Shown here: piece by piece, positions 38,001 through 46,239 of the stretch
How positions within the stretch are numbered: position 1 is the stretch's first letter
How the letters are laid out: each line of letters opens with the position of its first letter
Source of the DNA: Acidimicrobiaceae bacterium
Lineage (GTDB): Bacteria > Actinomycetota > Acidimicrobiia > Acidimicrobiales > Aldehydirespiratoraceae
Direction of reading: 5' to 3'
DNA length: 64,000 nt
Assembly (NCBI GenBank): GCA_026706815.1
Contig: JAPOYA010000041.1
Coordinates: forward strand, 1 to 64,000
Program-made: the position numbers and the translations under genes
The notes under the pieces: model-generated
Seen by the model: only the letters and a program-made list of their open reading frames with translations
Databases searched by the model: none
Told to the model about the DNA's origin: nothing

Positions 38001-38119
38001 TAGCCACTGGCGATAGACAACCCATGTCTCGCGGCCACATCGCCGAGCAGGTACGTCAGAGCGTCAGCGTGACGTGTGCCGTCGCTCAGATTGTCGAGCA
38101 GGTAGGGGCGCCCCGCCAT
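34949..38119 (-). CDS. PLD domain-SNF2-like helicase fusion
   Basis: The 1056-aa protein starts with a PLD-type domain (HGKAYLF at 128-134, TSANLTGAGLF at ~146-156) followed by an SF2/SNF2-like helicase: Walker A ADGVGTGKT (258-266), DEGH box (346-349), TATPINN (377-383), and in lobe 2 SNDVLSEGQNLQQA and PWNPQRVVQRYGRVVRLKSP. It has DGVGTGKT where the first cassette's helicase has DEVGLGKT, so the two are not close paralogues. The ATG at 38119 overlaps the stop of the upstream methyltransferase gene, so the two are translationally coupled. Likely role: the translocase/nuclease arm of a restriction-like system. Confidence 0.86.
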   Translation of the reverse strand: MAGRPYLLDNLSDGTRHADALTYLLGDVAARHGLSIASGYVNLGGLHHVATTVSDDRKTRLLLGVAPEPGLGHQLPVSRFELALEGLRADRDLARFPPSRAATKLVALDAWLDRPNVEVRRYTSQFLHGKAYLFGNQDDARAALVTSANLTGAGLFSNLELGLVQYDPPVAQQAVAWFDCLWDSAEEFKHELRGLLFPEVGLLSPRDIYLRALLELLDPEDEQAEGPTPTAVELASFQRDGFRRALGILERHHGVIYADGVGTGKTEIGVALIEEYALRRGVHALAVAPAQLVDYWKQKLDQARVPAQVISYHQLANDEQLASPGTPSTRRYLHSDKDAYRLVVMDEGHALRTPGTTWYRAVSRLLGGRQKDLALLTATPINNGLWDLYHLVMTFAHHDRAFASHGIPSLRRLFLRAGANERDPENLNPDVLFSLADMVSVRRDRRFIELHYPNETFPDGTPVSFPAPELSTERYDLDTAYPGLVRTITTHIASLSMARYRPSSYRLDREETRQEAVLSALLQSAVLKRFESCWNACLLTLDRMINAHTVFLDSWDQGKVLSGDALREAAVLDLDETGLAEWAEENLDETDVESADRFDPNFREEVLNDRRRLVATAEALRELSAKNDPKLDLLKRLLEGVPSEKVIIFSAFADTVRYLDEHLPDPINGRDRVTVVGAETSPDERTRMLARFCPESVVDPGYVPLDGEVDLLLSNDVLSEGQNLQQAAAVISYDMPWNPQRVVQRYGRVVRLKSPHPSVFLVTMLPEQGDLEMILQLETAIRRKIVAAQPYGMEIEVVEGLADEEIQAYARRLTSGDASLLDEADTPDGPHALSAELLRAELRRAAGEGEIDRVNDLPWGVGAAFAQGPGVPSTGPPGVFFACRMLDGQRHWRFVTDEGDIASAPPTLLRRINPGLTAGLDDPPIDLDTAWSIAAASIIEEHEQETDIGTNDKSLGPIQRWARALLTNPSISTPPNASEAYEALGVERGSQVRQGLGTIRRNLSNEVIDITQAAQGIVDTVAFYGLRPVDPPTPPGSITEEDIGVVCWMAVLPEPD

Positions 38120-41100
38120 CAGTCCAGCTCGCGTAGGCGGTCGATCAGAACGGTTCGATAGTCTGTAGACACCGCATCGGTCGTGAAGTCGCTGAACATG
38201 ATCTCAAGGTCTTTCGCAGTGAGGTGCCAAGTACGTGCCACTCTGGCATCAATGTCCACAAGCAGGCGCTGCCGCTCATCGGCTGTGAGCGGTCCGCACT
38301 CGACTTCTGTGGCTACAGCGAAATCAGCGAATCGTTCGTCGATTGCCGACAGACGGGCAGCCGATCGAGCGATCTCACAATAGTCCTGATCGTTCAAGAT
38401 AGGAACGGTCAGTGCTTCAAGGATGAAGAAGTTGAGGTGAATCTCTACAAAGCGGCGAGCTTGCCAGTCAAACGGCAGGCTGTTCATGATGCCGAGACAT
38501 GCGGCTTGATCCAGTTCACAGCCGCCAACAAAGGCTAGATATGGTGCGGTGTTGGTCAACAACACTTCAGGAGGAACCAGGCAGGCCCGTACCGTCCTAC
38601 TGTCGTCTGAGCGAGAGACATCCCGGAAGGCCACACGGGCGCGTTTCAACTCGGCCAAGACTGCTTGTTGTCGGTTCTTGAGAGGGACGGACTCGGCCAG
38701 CATCGATTTCAAACCTGGTCGAGACTTTCGGATTTTGATGGAGACGCTGTCGCTGGCGGGACACTTTCGCGCCTCGGACCCGTGGGGATCGTACTGATCG
38801 AAGCTCTCGCCCTTCCATAGGGGCAGACCCGATGTGGCGTCGCGCCACAGCTGTCGATCATTGGTTTCGTCCAGCTCTCTAACCGGAAAACACTGCGAAC
38901 GTCCTAGCGGGAACTGGGATCCGACCTGTAGCTTCGCCAGCAGACCGGCTTCCTCTTGTGATCGGAGTCTGGGAGTCATCCAACCGGGCAGAAATGAAGC
39001 CGGAGCCACTGGTATCCCCGGCGATGAGGACTGGCCCAGCCATGCCTGAGCTGAATCGGCTGTCCCCGCGATTGCGACACGGTGTCCGTCACCTGGCGCA
39101 CACCGCTCGGCCATGATCAGTGCAATTCCGTACTGGGGATGTGTGTCGAACATCCAGAGCCGTTTGTTCACCAGAAAGTCGATCCGTTGGGTGGACATCT
39201 GGGTGTAGAGCCAATCCCGGAAGCCCTCCGAACCCTGGCTCACGAACGCTCCCCGGGGCAGCACCACTCCGATCGATCCGTTGGGGCGAACTAGGGTGCG
39301 GTAGCGTTGGCAGAAATACTTGTAGAGGTCAGGGTCACCAACTGTGGATTGGTACTCGCCCATAGCCAACGCCTGCCGCTCTGCTTGAGCCCTCTCTCGT
39401 CCCGCATCCAGAATTTCAGCCAACTCGGGCCGCTTAGCAATGAGATCGGCGACAGCGGCTGCACGATCGACCTCACGAAGACCGTGCAGTCCGGGTAAAT
39501 GGAGCCCATACAGTGACAGTTCCTCGAGCGTCACTTCCTCCCATGGAGGGTTGCCCACGACCACATCGAATCCGGGGCTCTCGCGAAAGAACACTCTCGG
39601 AAACTTCAACGGCCAGTGAAGGAAGCTGTGTTCTTCGCCCAAAGCGGTTGCCTGTTCAGTGATCTTCTGGGTATTGGCTTCACCGTCGTCGGCAATCACC
39701 TCGAGGCCGTTTGTCAAAGCGCATTCTTGAGCACCGCTCAGCTTGAATCCCTCGGAAGTCCAAACGTCGAAGAGACGCTGCAAGCCGCGTGTTGCCAATC
39801 GGGCTTCATCGTCAGCCACTTTGCTGGCTTGTACTTCATCAGGGGTCAGGTCGTCTATGTCGGCTAGACGGGCGGCTGCCTCGGCTGCTTGGTGCAGAGC
39901 GGTTCTCAGAGAATCAGCCTGCAGCGTCCCCTCCGGCACCACGGCATCAGCATTCGCTACTCCGATCAACGAGTTACCCACGATTACATTGCGGTCAAGG
40001 TAGGCCAATGACAGCCCGGGCACGAACGACGTCAGCCATAGTGACAAGGTGGCGATCTCCGCTCCCATCGGACTCAGGTCAACCCCAAAGACGCAGTGTT
40101 TGAGAATAAGTCTCCGGAGAAGAGCGACATCGGTGATCTCCGCTCCCTGCCGTGTCTTGGCTCGTAGTCGGTCGAGCCTTTTCCGAATGGCTGGAAGCGG
40201 TCGATCGGCGAGAAACGTCACCGTTCGGTCGGCGAGTGCCTCGGTCACTTGTACGAGGAAGTGAGCACTACCACAGGCCGGATCGAGTACCGAGAAGCTG
40301 AGCAGGTCGCGAGCTGCTTTTGCCGGATCGGAGATACTGGTTTTGCGTACCTCTTCTAGGTGTCGTTCGAAAGCGGGAAGAACGGTGCGGCGCACCAGAT
40401 GCTCCACGAGTGAGACCGGCGTGTAGTACACGCCACCCGCTTTGCGTCCGCCCTCGTTGGTTTGCCACAGCAGCGACCCCGCTAGGACTTCTGGTTGCTG
40501 ATGGTCGGGAACGAATCGGTCCCTTCGGTTGTCATAGCGTAACGGCTGGCGGGTCAGCGAGAGCCGCAGGCTCAGCAGCGCCTCGTAAATGTGACCTAGG
40601 TGGCCGATTTCAAGAGAGGAGTAGTCGACTCCATGCCCTGTGGTGGCGTCTCTCCCGACGGCCGTCAACACGTCGGCAAAATACGGATCGGCCAGTTCCA
40701 AGCGTTCCAGCAACTCTGCACCCTCAAAGTCGGCGGACGCGAAGAGGGCACCGTTGTACGCGGGCACGCCCCAGGCTGGGTTGCCCGTGCGAAGAGCCCG
40801 AACCAGCGTGTTGAAGCTCGACCACAATGAGGTGGAGTTCTCACTCAATTTAGGTTTGGTCTTTTCGGCTTCGGCCACTAACTCAGAGAGCGACCGACGC
40901 CGGTAGGTGTCGTTGTCTACCGGCAAGAAGTGGGAACTTTCCGCGTAGAGCACAAACAGCAGTCGGAACAGCAGGGTGAGCGAGGCCCGTTCCAGTTCCA
41001 ATCGTTGATTGTCGTCGGCCAAGTCGAGGCCTTGGTCGTTCGCCCAATGCTCCACCCCTTTGGCCAGAGAGGGCAGCGCCTCTTGGCGGATGGTGTGATC

Positions 41101-42048
41101 CAACCGGAGTCGCAGTTCAGCCCCGAAAGCCTGAGCGTCAGCCTGGAGTCTCGCGAGTCCTCCGTCGGCCAGATACTGGGGAGCCAGCAAAGCCAAGTAA
41201 GGTCGGTCGTGTTCTCCCAGCAAGTCAGCGTCTAGATCCAGCCATTCGGCGGTAGTGGCAGCTTGGTCGCAGTCGAACAACCGGTACCGGTTGCGGTAGG
41301 CAAGTATTCCGTAGCGGGCGCCGTGCTCGTGGCAGTCGGAGGCCAGCACTCCCTCGGCAGGTCGGCCCATGTCGTCAAGGCGTATGAAGTCCTGTGGCTT
41401 GGCCCTGGGGTGGATTACGGCTACCCGTCGACTGCCGTAGCGGGCCAAGTAGCCGCGCTGGGGGAGTTGCTCGACCTCATATCCCAGCCCGCGCATCATG
41501 GTTCGCCAGTCGCCAATGATCGATAGTTCCGCTGTTGCTTGCGAAGCGGCTTCCCAGGTGCCCGGCTCGCCGCGGAAGCGGGATTCGAGTGTGTGGTGGG
41601 TCAACAGCCCGTGGACGACCTTGCCCCGGCCGTCCAAGCGGGTCACCTCGCCTGCCAAGTAGCGGACAGCATCGAAGTCGCTCATCGGCGCGGTGGCCTC
41701 GATTGTGTCGGCCAATCCAGCGCAGTCCACCGAGCGAATGGGATCTTCGTGGGTTATGGGCCCGAGTGTGCGGACGCTGTTGGGGCGCTCAGGGTCGTCG
41801 GAAATCAACAAGTACCAGAAGTCCTTGTTCTTCACGCGCTCTCGCCACCGGGACCGCATGTTGCGCTCGACAGACTTCTCAGCTATCGCCAATTCAATAG
41901 AATTGATCCGCACCGCTCGACTGATGTGCGGCTGGGTTGGCATCTCTCGGGCGATGCCGCGGGCCAACAGCCGGTTGAGCAGGTCGTCGGCGTTCACGGA
42001 CCTCAACTGTACTCGGCACCCTCTGACTGCTACTGCATTTGCCGACAT
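38119..42048 (-). CDS. Eco57I-type adenine-specific DNA methyltransferase, large multidomain
   Basis: The 1309-aa protein contains an N6-adenine methyltransferase core: GGVYYTP at ~540, SAM-binding LDPACGSAHFL (~586-596) and catalytic NPPWEEV (~830). About 500 residues precede the core and ~450 follow it, room for a target-recognition region (EALTVPILND near the C-terminus) and an N-terminal domain I cannot name. No obvious PD-(D/E)xK motif was seen, so cleavage probably resides in the partner PLD-helicase. The ATG at 42048 has GGAGAG 4-5 nt upstream. It begins ~170 nt from tRNA-Leu, a common island insertion site. Similar parts occur in DISARM and PglX-type systems, but no DUF1998 or PglZ partner is present. 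Confidence 0.87.
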   Translation of the reverse strand: MSANAVAVRGCRVQLRSVNADDLLNRLLARGIAREMPTQPHISRAVRINSIELAIAEKSVERNMRSRWRERVKNKDFWYLLISDDPERPNSVRTLGPITHEDPIRSVDCAGLADTIEATAPMSDFDAVRYLAGEVTRLDGRGKVVHGLLTHHTLESRFRGEPGTWEAASQATAELSIIGDWRTMMRGLGYEVEQLPQRGYLARYGSRRVAVIHPRAKPQDFIRLDDMGRPAEGVLASDCHEHGARYGILAYRNRYRLFDCDQAATTAEWLDLDADLLGEHDRPYLALLAPQYLADGGLARLQADAQAFGAELRLRLDHTIRQEALPSLAKGVEHWANDQGLDLADDNQRLELERASLTLLFRLLFVLYAESSHFLPVDNDTYRRRSLSELVAEAEKTKPKLSENSTSLWSSFNTLVRALRTGNPAWGVPAYNGALFASADFEGAELLERLELADPYFADVLTAVGRDATTGHGVDYSSLEIGHLGHIYEALLSLRLSLTRQPLRYDNRRDRFVPDHQQPEVLAGSLLWQTNEGGRKAGGVYYTPVSLVEHLVRRTVLPAFERHLEEVRKTSISDPAKAARDLLSFSVLDPACGSAHFLVQVTEALADRTVTFLADRPLPAIRKRLDRLRAKTRQGAEITDVALLRRLILKHCVFGVDLSPMGAEIATLSLWLTSFVPGLSLAYLDRNVIVGNSLIGVANADAVVPEGTLQADSLRTALHQAAEAAARLADIDDLTPDEVQASKVADDEARLATRGLQRLFDVWTSEGFKLSGAQECALTNGLEVIADDGEANTQKITEQATALGEEHSFLHWPLKFPRVFFRESPGFDVVVGNPPWEEVTLEELSLYGLHLPGLHGLREVDRAAAVADLIAKRPELAEILDAGRERAQAERQALAMGEYQSTVGDPDLYKYFCQRYRTLVRPNGSIGVVLPRGAFVSQGSEGFRDWLYTQMSTQRIDFLVNKRLWMFDTHPQYGIALIMAERCAPGDGHRVAIAGTADSAQAWLGQSSSPGIPVAPASFLPGWMTPRLRSQEEAGLLAKLQVGSQFPLGRSQCFPVRELDETNDRQLWRDATSGLPLWKGESFDQYDPHGSEARKCPASDSVSIKIRKSRPGLKSMLAESVPLKNRQQAVLAELKRARVAFRDVSRSDDSRTVRACLVPPEVLLTNTAPYLAFVGGCELDQAACLGIMNSLPFDWQARRFVEIHLNFFILEALTVPILNDQDYCEIARSAARLSAIDERFADFAVATEVECGPLTADERQRLLVDIDARVARTWHLTAKDLEIMFSDFTTDAVSTDYRTVLIDRLRELD

Positions 42049-42219
42049 GACTCTCCGTCTCGTTTTAGTTCAACATGGGGAAAGTCAAAATTGATTGTAA
42101 ATCTATGAAAACTGGTTTTCAAGCGGATTCGCTGTTGTGTAGCTCAAGCCGGGTCCTCAGTGCGTCGACGCTGGACTCGCCACGAACTGCCTAGCTGCGG
42201 TCCCACGCTTCGACAGGTG

Positions 42220-42306
42220 TGGTGCGGACGGGGGGAGTCGAACCCCCACACCCTTTCGGGTACCAGGACCTAAACCTGGCGCGTATGCCAGTTCCGCCAC
42301 GTCCGC
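42220..42306 (-). tRNA. tRNA-Leu (anticodon UAG)
   Basis: On the minus strand the sequence folds as a class II tRNA. The acceptor stem GCGGACG/CGTCCGC is perfect. The anticodon stem CCAGG/CCTGG encloses the loop with TAG, and a long variable arm (TACCCGAAAGGGTGT region) precedes the GTTCGA T-loop. The 3' CCA is encoded (42220-42222). It flanks the methyltransferase island on one side and clpP on the other. Confidence 0.95.
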
Positions 42307-42332
42307 GTGGATGGCACCAGCCTAGATGGCGG

Positions 42333-42338
42333 TAGCCT
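42333..42338 (+). promoter_or_regulatory. Probable -10 element of clpP (TAGCCT)
   Basis: TAGCCT ends 7 nt before clpP ATG 42346, with no ribosome-binding site between. Confidence 0.55.
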
Positions 42339-42345
42339 ACGAGCG

Positions 42346-42936
42346 ATGACCCAGCCCCCGAATATGGCCACCAACCTCGTCGCCAACCCGCAGGCCGATA
42401 TTTTCCACCGGCTGCTGCAGGACCGGATCGTCGTGCTCGGCACAGACGTCAACGATGAGATCGCCAACTACATCACTGCACAGCTTCTCTACCTTGAAGG
42501 CCAGGACAAGGAGAAGCCGATCTGGCTCTACATCAACTCACCTGGCGGATCAGTGACCGCCGGGATGGCCATCTACGACACGATGCAGTTCGTCGAGCCC
42601 GAGGTCGGCACGATCTGCATGGGCCTCGGAGCGTCAATGGGTCAGTTCTTGTTGTGCGCCGGCGCGCCCGGCAAGCGCTACGCATTGCCCCACGCCCGGA
42701 TCATGATGCACCAGCCGCTCGGCGGCGTTGAGGGCCAGGCAACCGATATTGCCATCCAAGCCGAGCAGATGGCTTACACCAAGCGCCTGCTGCAAGAACG
42801 CATCGCGTTGCACACCGGCCGTACGTATGAAGAGATCGAAGCGGACTCCGACCGTGACCGCTGGTTCACCGCTGAACAGGCCAAGGAGTACGGCATCATC
42901 GATCATGTGATCGTCAAGCGCGGAGAGATGCTCTAG
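42346..42936 (+). CDS. clpP: ATP-dependent Clp protease proteolytic subunit
   Basis: The 196-aa serine protease subunit forms the ClpP barrel that degrades proteins fed by ClpX or ClpC. The catalytic Ser lies in [14 protein letters not shown], the His in [11 protein letters not shown], with Asp in the following helix region. [20 protein letters not shown] is diagnostic. The start ATG 42346 is supported by TAGCCT 7 nt upstream; the frame reaches back into the tRNA gene. No clpX or second clpP lies adjacent. It converges with rpe. Confidence 0.95.
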   Translation: MTQPPNMATNLVANPQADIFHRLLQDRIVVLGTDVNDEIANYITAQLLYLEGQDKEKPIWLYINSPGGSVTAGMAIYDTMQFVEPEVGTICMGLGASMGQFLLCAGAPGKRYALPHARIMMHQPLGGVEGQATDIAIQAEQMAYTKRLLQERIALHTGRTYEEIEADSDRDRWFTAEQAKEYGIIDHVIVKRGEML

Positions 42937-42951
42937 AGGCTCTTGCCCAAG

Positions 42952-43006
42952 GCTCGGGCTGCGCCCGGCAGCAGCTCCGCGCTCCCGCGGCTCCGGCTGC
43001 GCCCGG
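42952..43006 (+). repeat. GC-rich dispersed repeat, second locus
   Basis: GCTCGGGCTGCGCCCGG (42952-42968) and GCTCCGGCTGCGCCCGG (42990-43006) lie between the convergent clpP and rpe genes, with a partial copy between them. The second copy is identical to the 17-bp repeat after recN. It might work as a bidirectional stem, but pairing is only partial. Confidence 0.75.
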
Positions 43007-43013
43007 CAACGAC

Positions 43014-43685
43014 TCAGTTGCGGGCGGCTTCGGCGAGCGAGCGCAGTTCGGCCGTACCGGCAGCACGGTTGTCGTATTTGAACAGGGCCGATCCGCTGAC
43101 GAAGACGTTGGCACCCGCCGCCGCGCACTCGCCGATGTTGTCAGCGTTGATCCCGCCGTCGACCTCGATGTCGATCTCGCAGCCGCTGGAATCGACCATC
43201 TCCTTTATCTCCGAGATCTTGTCGAGCAGGCGAATGTAGGTTTGGCCGCCGTAGCCGGGGTTCACGGTCATCACCAAGATATGGTCGGTCTGGTCCAGGA
43301 CGTGGGCGATAGTGCTCGCCGGGGTGTGGGGATTGAGGACCACACCAGCACGCGCTCCCTGCTTGCGGATGTTGTCCAGTGAGCGGTGAAGATGTGTGCA
43401 TGCTTCGACGTGGACCATCACCGTCGAGCATCCAGCTTCGATGAACAGCGGAGCGAACTCGTCGGCGTTGACGACCATCAAATGGGCCTCAAAAGGAATC
43501 GTGAGGTGGCTGCGCAGACTCCCGACGATGTCGGGGCCCATGGTGATGTTGGGAACGAACACGCCGTCCATCACGTCCCAGTGGATGCGGTCGACGCCCG
43601 CCTTCTCAAGATCGACACACTCCTGGCCCAACCGCGAAAAGTCTGCAGGAAGGATGGACGGAGCAATTTCAATAGGGCGCTGCAC
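43014..43685 (-). CDS. rpe: Ribulose-phosphate 3-epimerase
   Basis: The 223-aa TIM-barrel enzyme interconverts ribulose 5-phosphate and xylulose 5-phosphate. The N-terminal IAPSILPADFSRLG, HWDVMDGVFVPNITMGP, VMTVNPGYGGQ and EIDIEVDGGIN (metal and phosphate sites) are all present. Start GTG 43685 is supported by TAGTGT 7 nt upstream on this strand. It is divergent from the RNA methyltransferase gene and convergent with clpP. Confidence 0.94.
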   Translation of the reverse strand: MQRPIEIAPSILPADFSRLGQECVDLEKAGVDRIHWDVMDGVFVPNITMGPDIVGSLRSHLTIPFEAHLMVVNADEFAPLFIEAGCSTVMVHVEACTHLHRSLDNIRKQGARAGVVLNPHTPASTIAHVLDQTDHILVMTVNPGYGGQTYIRLLDKISEIKEMVDSSGCEIDIEVDGGINADNIGECAAAGANVFVSGSALFKYDNRAAGTAELRSLAEAARN

Positions 43686-43692
43686 AACAGCG

Positions 43693-43698
43693 ACACTA
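43693..43698 (-). promoter_or_regulatory. Probable -10 element of rpe (TAGTGT)
   Basis: On the minus strand TAGTGT ends 7 nt before GTG 43685. It is paired back to back with the -10 of the divergent methyltransferase gene. Confidence 0.5.
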
Positions 43699-43714
43699 AT
43701 CGCTGAAGCGCCGA

Positions 43715-43720
43715 TACCGT
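43715..43720 (+). promoter_or_regulatory. Probable -10 element (TACCGT)
   Basis: TACCGT ends 6 nt before ATG 43727. The divergent hexamers are 16 bp apart, a very compact bidirectional promoter. Confidence 0.5.
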
Positions 43721-43726
43721 TCCATT

Positions 43727-44896
43727 ATGAGATTGCGGGTGACCGCCACCGCCCGGGACGGCGCCGGGGTAGCTCGGGCTGATGACGGCAGAATCGTCTT
43801 TGTAGAAGGTGCGCTCCCCGGTGAGGTGGTCACTGCCGAGATCCTGCGGGTGGACCGCCGCTGGTCCAGAGCGAGGATCATTTCGGTGATTGAAGCGTCG
43901 CAGGACCGCGTGCCGGTGCGTTGCTCCCATCAACTCGAGGGCTGTGGCGGTTGCGACCTCTTGCACGTCGCGCCGGACGCGCAGCTGCGGATGAAGCAGT
44001 CGATGGTTGTCGACCAGCTGGTGCGAGCGGGCGTGGTGGCGCCCGACCCGTCTCTGCGCTCACTGGACAATGACCAGGGACGCACAACTGTGCGGGCCGC
44101 GGTCGTGGGGGGTCGAGCCGGTTATCGGGTTCGATCATCGCACGATGTGATCGTGCCGGACGTGTGCGATGCGGTCGACCCTGCGGCGGAGCAACTGCTC
44201 GTCGATGGACGTTTCGGCGAAGCAACCGAGGTCACGATCCGGATCGGCAATCGCACGGGCGAACGCATGGTCATGCTCAAAGGCAGCGACTTCGGGGTCT
44301 CGCTCCCGGAGGACGTCTTGGTGGTGACTGTGGCCGAGTTGCGCAGCGGCAGACGTGCCTGGATTCATGAGGAGGCCGCAGGCCGCCGTTGGCGTGTATC
44401 GGCGCGGTCGTTCTTCCAGAACCGTCCGGCCGGAGTCGACGCGCTCGTCGATGAGGTGGCCACGATGGTGGACGAGCTTGTCGACGACGGGGTGATGGTG
44501 GACGCCTATGCCGGAATCGGGATCTTCGCCGGCACCGTGGGAACGGGTCGCAAAGTTCATGTGATCGAGCGGACCAGGGACTGCACTGCCGACGCCCGGG
44601 TCAACTTGGACGGCAGCGATGCGAAGGTCGTCACCGCTTCAGTGGAGAATTGGCGTCCTTCTCCAGCGGCGGTGGTGGTCGCTGATCCAGCCAGAGAGGG
44701 TTTGGGCGCCCGCGGCGTGGCGTCGCTGCTTCGAGCCGAGCCGGAGGTCTTCGTGCTGCTCAGCTGCGATCCGAGTTCTTTCGCCCGTGACGCCAGGCTG
44801 CTTGAAGACGCAGGCATGAGCCTCGACCGCTACACGGTGATCGACATGTTCCCGGAAACGTCTCACGTAGAGACGGTCGCCGCTTTTGTAGCCTAG
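43727..44896 (+). CDS. TRAM-domain RNA (uracil-5-)methyltransferase, RlmD/TrmA family
   Basis: The 389-aa protein has an N-terminal TRAM RNA-binding domain (GAGVARADDGRIVFVEGALPGE), a Cys cluster CSHQLEGCGGC (~residues 65-75) that binds a 4Fe-4S cluster in RlmD, the SAM motif VDAYAGIGIFAG, and the nucleophilic Cys in LLSCDPSSFARD. It probably methylates a uridine at C5 in 23S rRNA or tRNA; which one cannot be told. Start ATG 43727 is supported by TACCGT 6 nt upstream. Confidence 0.88.
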   Translation: MRLRVTATARDGAGVARADDGRIVFVEGALPGEVVTAEILRVDRRWSRARIISVIEASQDRVPVRCSHQLEGCGGCDLLHVAPDAQLRMKQSMVVDQLVRAGVVAPDPSLRSLDNDQGRTTVRAAVVGGRAGYRVRSSHDVIVPDVCDAVDPAAEQLLVDGRFGEATEVTIRIGNRTGERMVMLKGSDFGVSLPEDVLVVTVAELRSGRRAWIHEEAAGRRWRVSARSFFQNRPAGVDALVDEVATMVDELVDDGVMVDAYAGIGIFAGTVGTGRKVHVIERTRDCTADARVNLDGSDAKVVTASVENWRPSPAAVVVADPAREGLGARGVASLLRAEPEVFVLLSCDPSSFARDARLLEDAGMSLDRYTVIDMFPETSHVETVAAFVA

Positions 44897-45266
44897 AGCC
44901 AACCGGTGACCGGCAAGTAGAGGGGCGAGTCCGCTTCGTGCTGGCTGCTCGTGACCGCGCTAGGTTTGCTCGTGAGCCTTCCCGACTCTGTTGGGGACGC
45001 GCTGGTTCTGTTTCAGGTCATGGTGGGCCTGATGTTCAGCTTCGTGCGCTGGTTCTCCTATAGATGGGTCTTGCTTATGGCCGGGCGCTCAGAAATACGC
45101 ATCCGGGAGCGATGGACTAGCCGAATTGACGACCGCCTGCGTTGACGAGACGGCAAGGCAAGGAGAAGAACGAACGGAGCGCTCGTGAGCGCCGCGTTTA
45201 TCCGTCCTCGGATCTCAATCCTGCGGACGTGAGAGCGCGGTCCGAATACACAACAAGGAGAAAGAC
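44897..45266. other. 370-nt stretch before the integrase, mostly noncoding
   Basis: It holds at most one small ORF (44951-45145). A short hairpin AGCGCTC-GT-GAGCGCC lies at about 45178-45193, and an AAGGAG ribosome-binding site lies just before the integrase. I see no convincing attachment-site direct repeat or tRNA fragment here. Confidence 0.6.
44951..45145 (+). CDS. Small putative membrane protein
   Basis: A 64-aa ORF from GTG with one strongly hydrophobic stretch (LVLFQVMVGLMFSFVRWFSY) followed by an Arg-rich tail (RIRERWTSRIDDRLR). This is the layout of a small single-span protein. There is no clear ribosome-binding site and I know no homologue, so it may not be expressed. Confidence 0.3.
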   Translation: MTALGLLVSLPDSVGDALVLFQVMVGLMFSFVRWFSYRWVLLMAGRSEIRIRERWTSRIDDRLR

Positions 45267-46238
45267 ATGACCCCGACATTGACAGGCTCGACCAACATAG
45301 AGGCTCCGCCGGCACCTTCTGCTGCACCGGTTCGTGGGGCTTCCACGGTGCCCACAGTGAGAGAGGCCGTTGAGCGCTTGGGAGTGTTGAAAGAGCACCA
45401 ATTGAAGCATGAGAGCCAGGCGCGCAGCTGGTCGGCGATGATGCGCCGCCATTGCTCGGGCATATGGGAGAGGCCTGTCAACGAGCTCATTCGCTCTGAG
45501 GTTCTGGACGTGCTGGGAGAGCTCCAGCACAAACCGTCGACCATGAAAAAGGTGCGGACTGGGCTGAGGCAGGCGATCACGCTGGCGATGGGTAGAAACG
45601 AGGCCATACGGACCAACCCCGCGGGCGAGGCCATCGACTTCGAGGTCAAGTTGATGCACGGCAAGTACGAGCACCGGCACCACCGCAGTCTGCCCCACGG
45701 CGAAGTCGGTCGGCTCCTCAACGATCTCAGCAGCGGATCAAGCGCCGACGCGGTACGGTTGGTCGCGCTGACCGCTGTGCGGTTAGGGGAGGCGGCAGGG
45801 GCCAAGTGGGAAGAGTTTGACTTGGATGCCGGCGTCTGGACGATCCCCGCCGCAAGGCGCAAGACTAACGAGCCATTGCGCGTGCCGCTCAGCCGTCAAA
45901 CCTTGCGAGTGCTGCGCGGCGCACGCTTGCGCTCTTTGGCGTCGGCGAGTTCGTGGGTGTTCCCCCGAGAGCGCGAACCCATAGCCAACCATGTCACCCA
46001 CTCGGAAATTCGCCGAGAAGTCAAGACGGCCGGCTATGATACAACAGTTCACGGGTTGCGGAGTTCGTTCAAGGCGTGGGCACTTGAGGCGGGAGTGCCC
46101 CGCGAGGTCTCCGAATTCGCATTGGGGCATCGTGTGGGTTCAGCCGTGGAGAGGGCTTACAGTCATGGCACGGACCTGTTCGACAGGCGCAGAGAGGTCA
46201 TGCAACTCTGGTCCGACTACCTGCTGCGCGCTGATTAG
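45267..46238 (+). CDS. Tyrosine-type integrase
   Basis: The 323-aa recombinase has an N-terminal arm/core-binding region and a catalytic domain with Arg in VALTAVRLGEAAGA, HGLRSSFKAWA (H-x-x-R), GHRVGSAVERAY with the final His and the nucleophilic Tyr (AYSHG). The GHRVGSAVERAYSHG ending resembles P4-type phage/island integrases. Start ATG 45267 has AAGGAG 8 nt upstream. An ISL3 element is inserted exactly at its stop codon; the stop TAG lies inside the 8-bp target duplication, so the protein is intact. Confidence 0.88.
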   Translation: MTPTLTGSTNIEAPPAPSAAPVRGASTVPTVREAVERLGVLKEHQLKHESQARSWSAMMRRHCSGIWERPVNELIRSEVLDVLGELQHKPSTMKKVRTGLRQAITLAMGRNEAIRTNPAGEAIDFEVKLMHGKYEHRHHRSLPHGEVGRLLNDLSSGSSADAVRLVALTAVRLGEAAGAKWEEFDLDAGVWTIPAARRKTNEPLRVPLSRQTLRVLRGARLRSLASASSWVFPREREPIANHVTHSEIRREVKTAGYDTTVHGLRSSFKAWALEAGVPREVSEFALGHRVGSAVERAYSHGTDLFDRRREVMQLWSDYLLRAD

Positions 46239-46239
46239 T

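Noticed and set aside
45178-45193. Hairpin before the integrase as attachment site
   Set aside because: No matching copy was seen on the far side of the mobile region; it could equally be a transcription stem.
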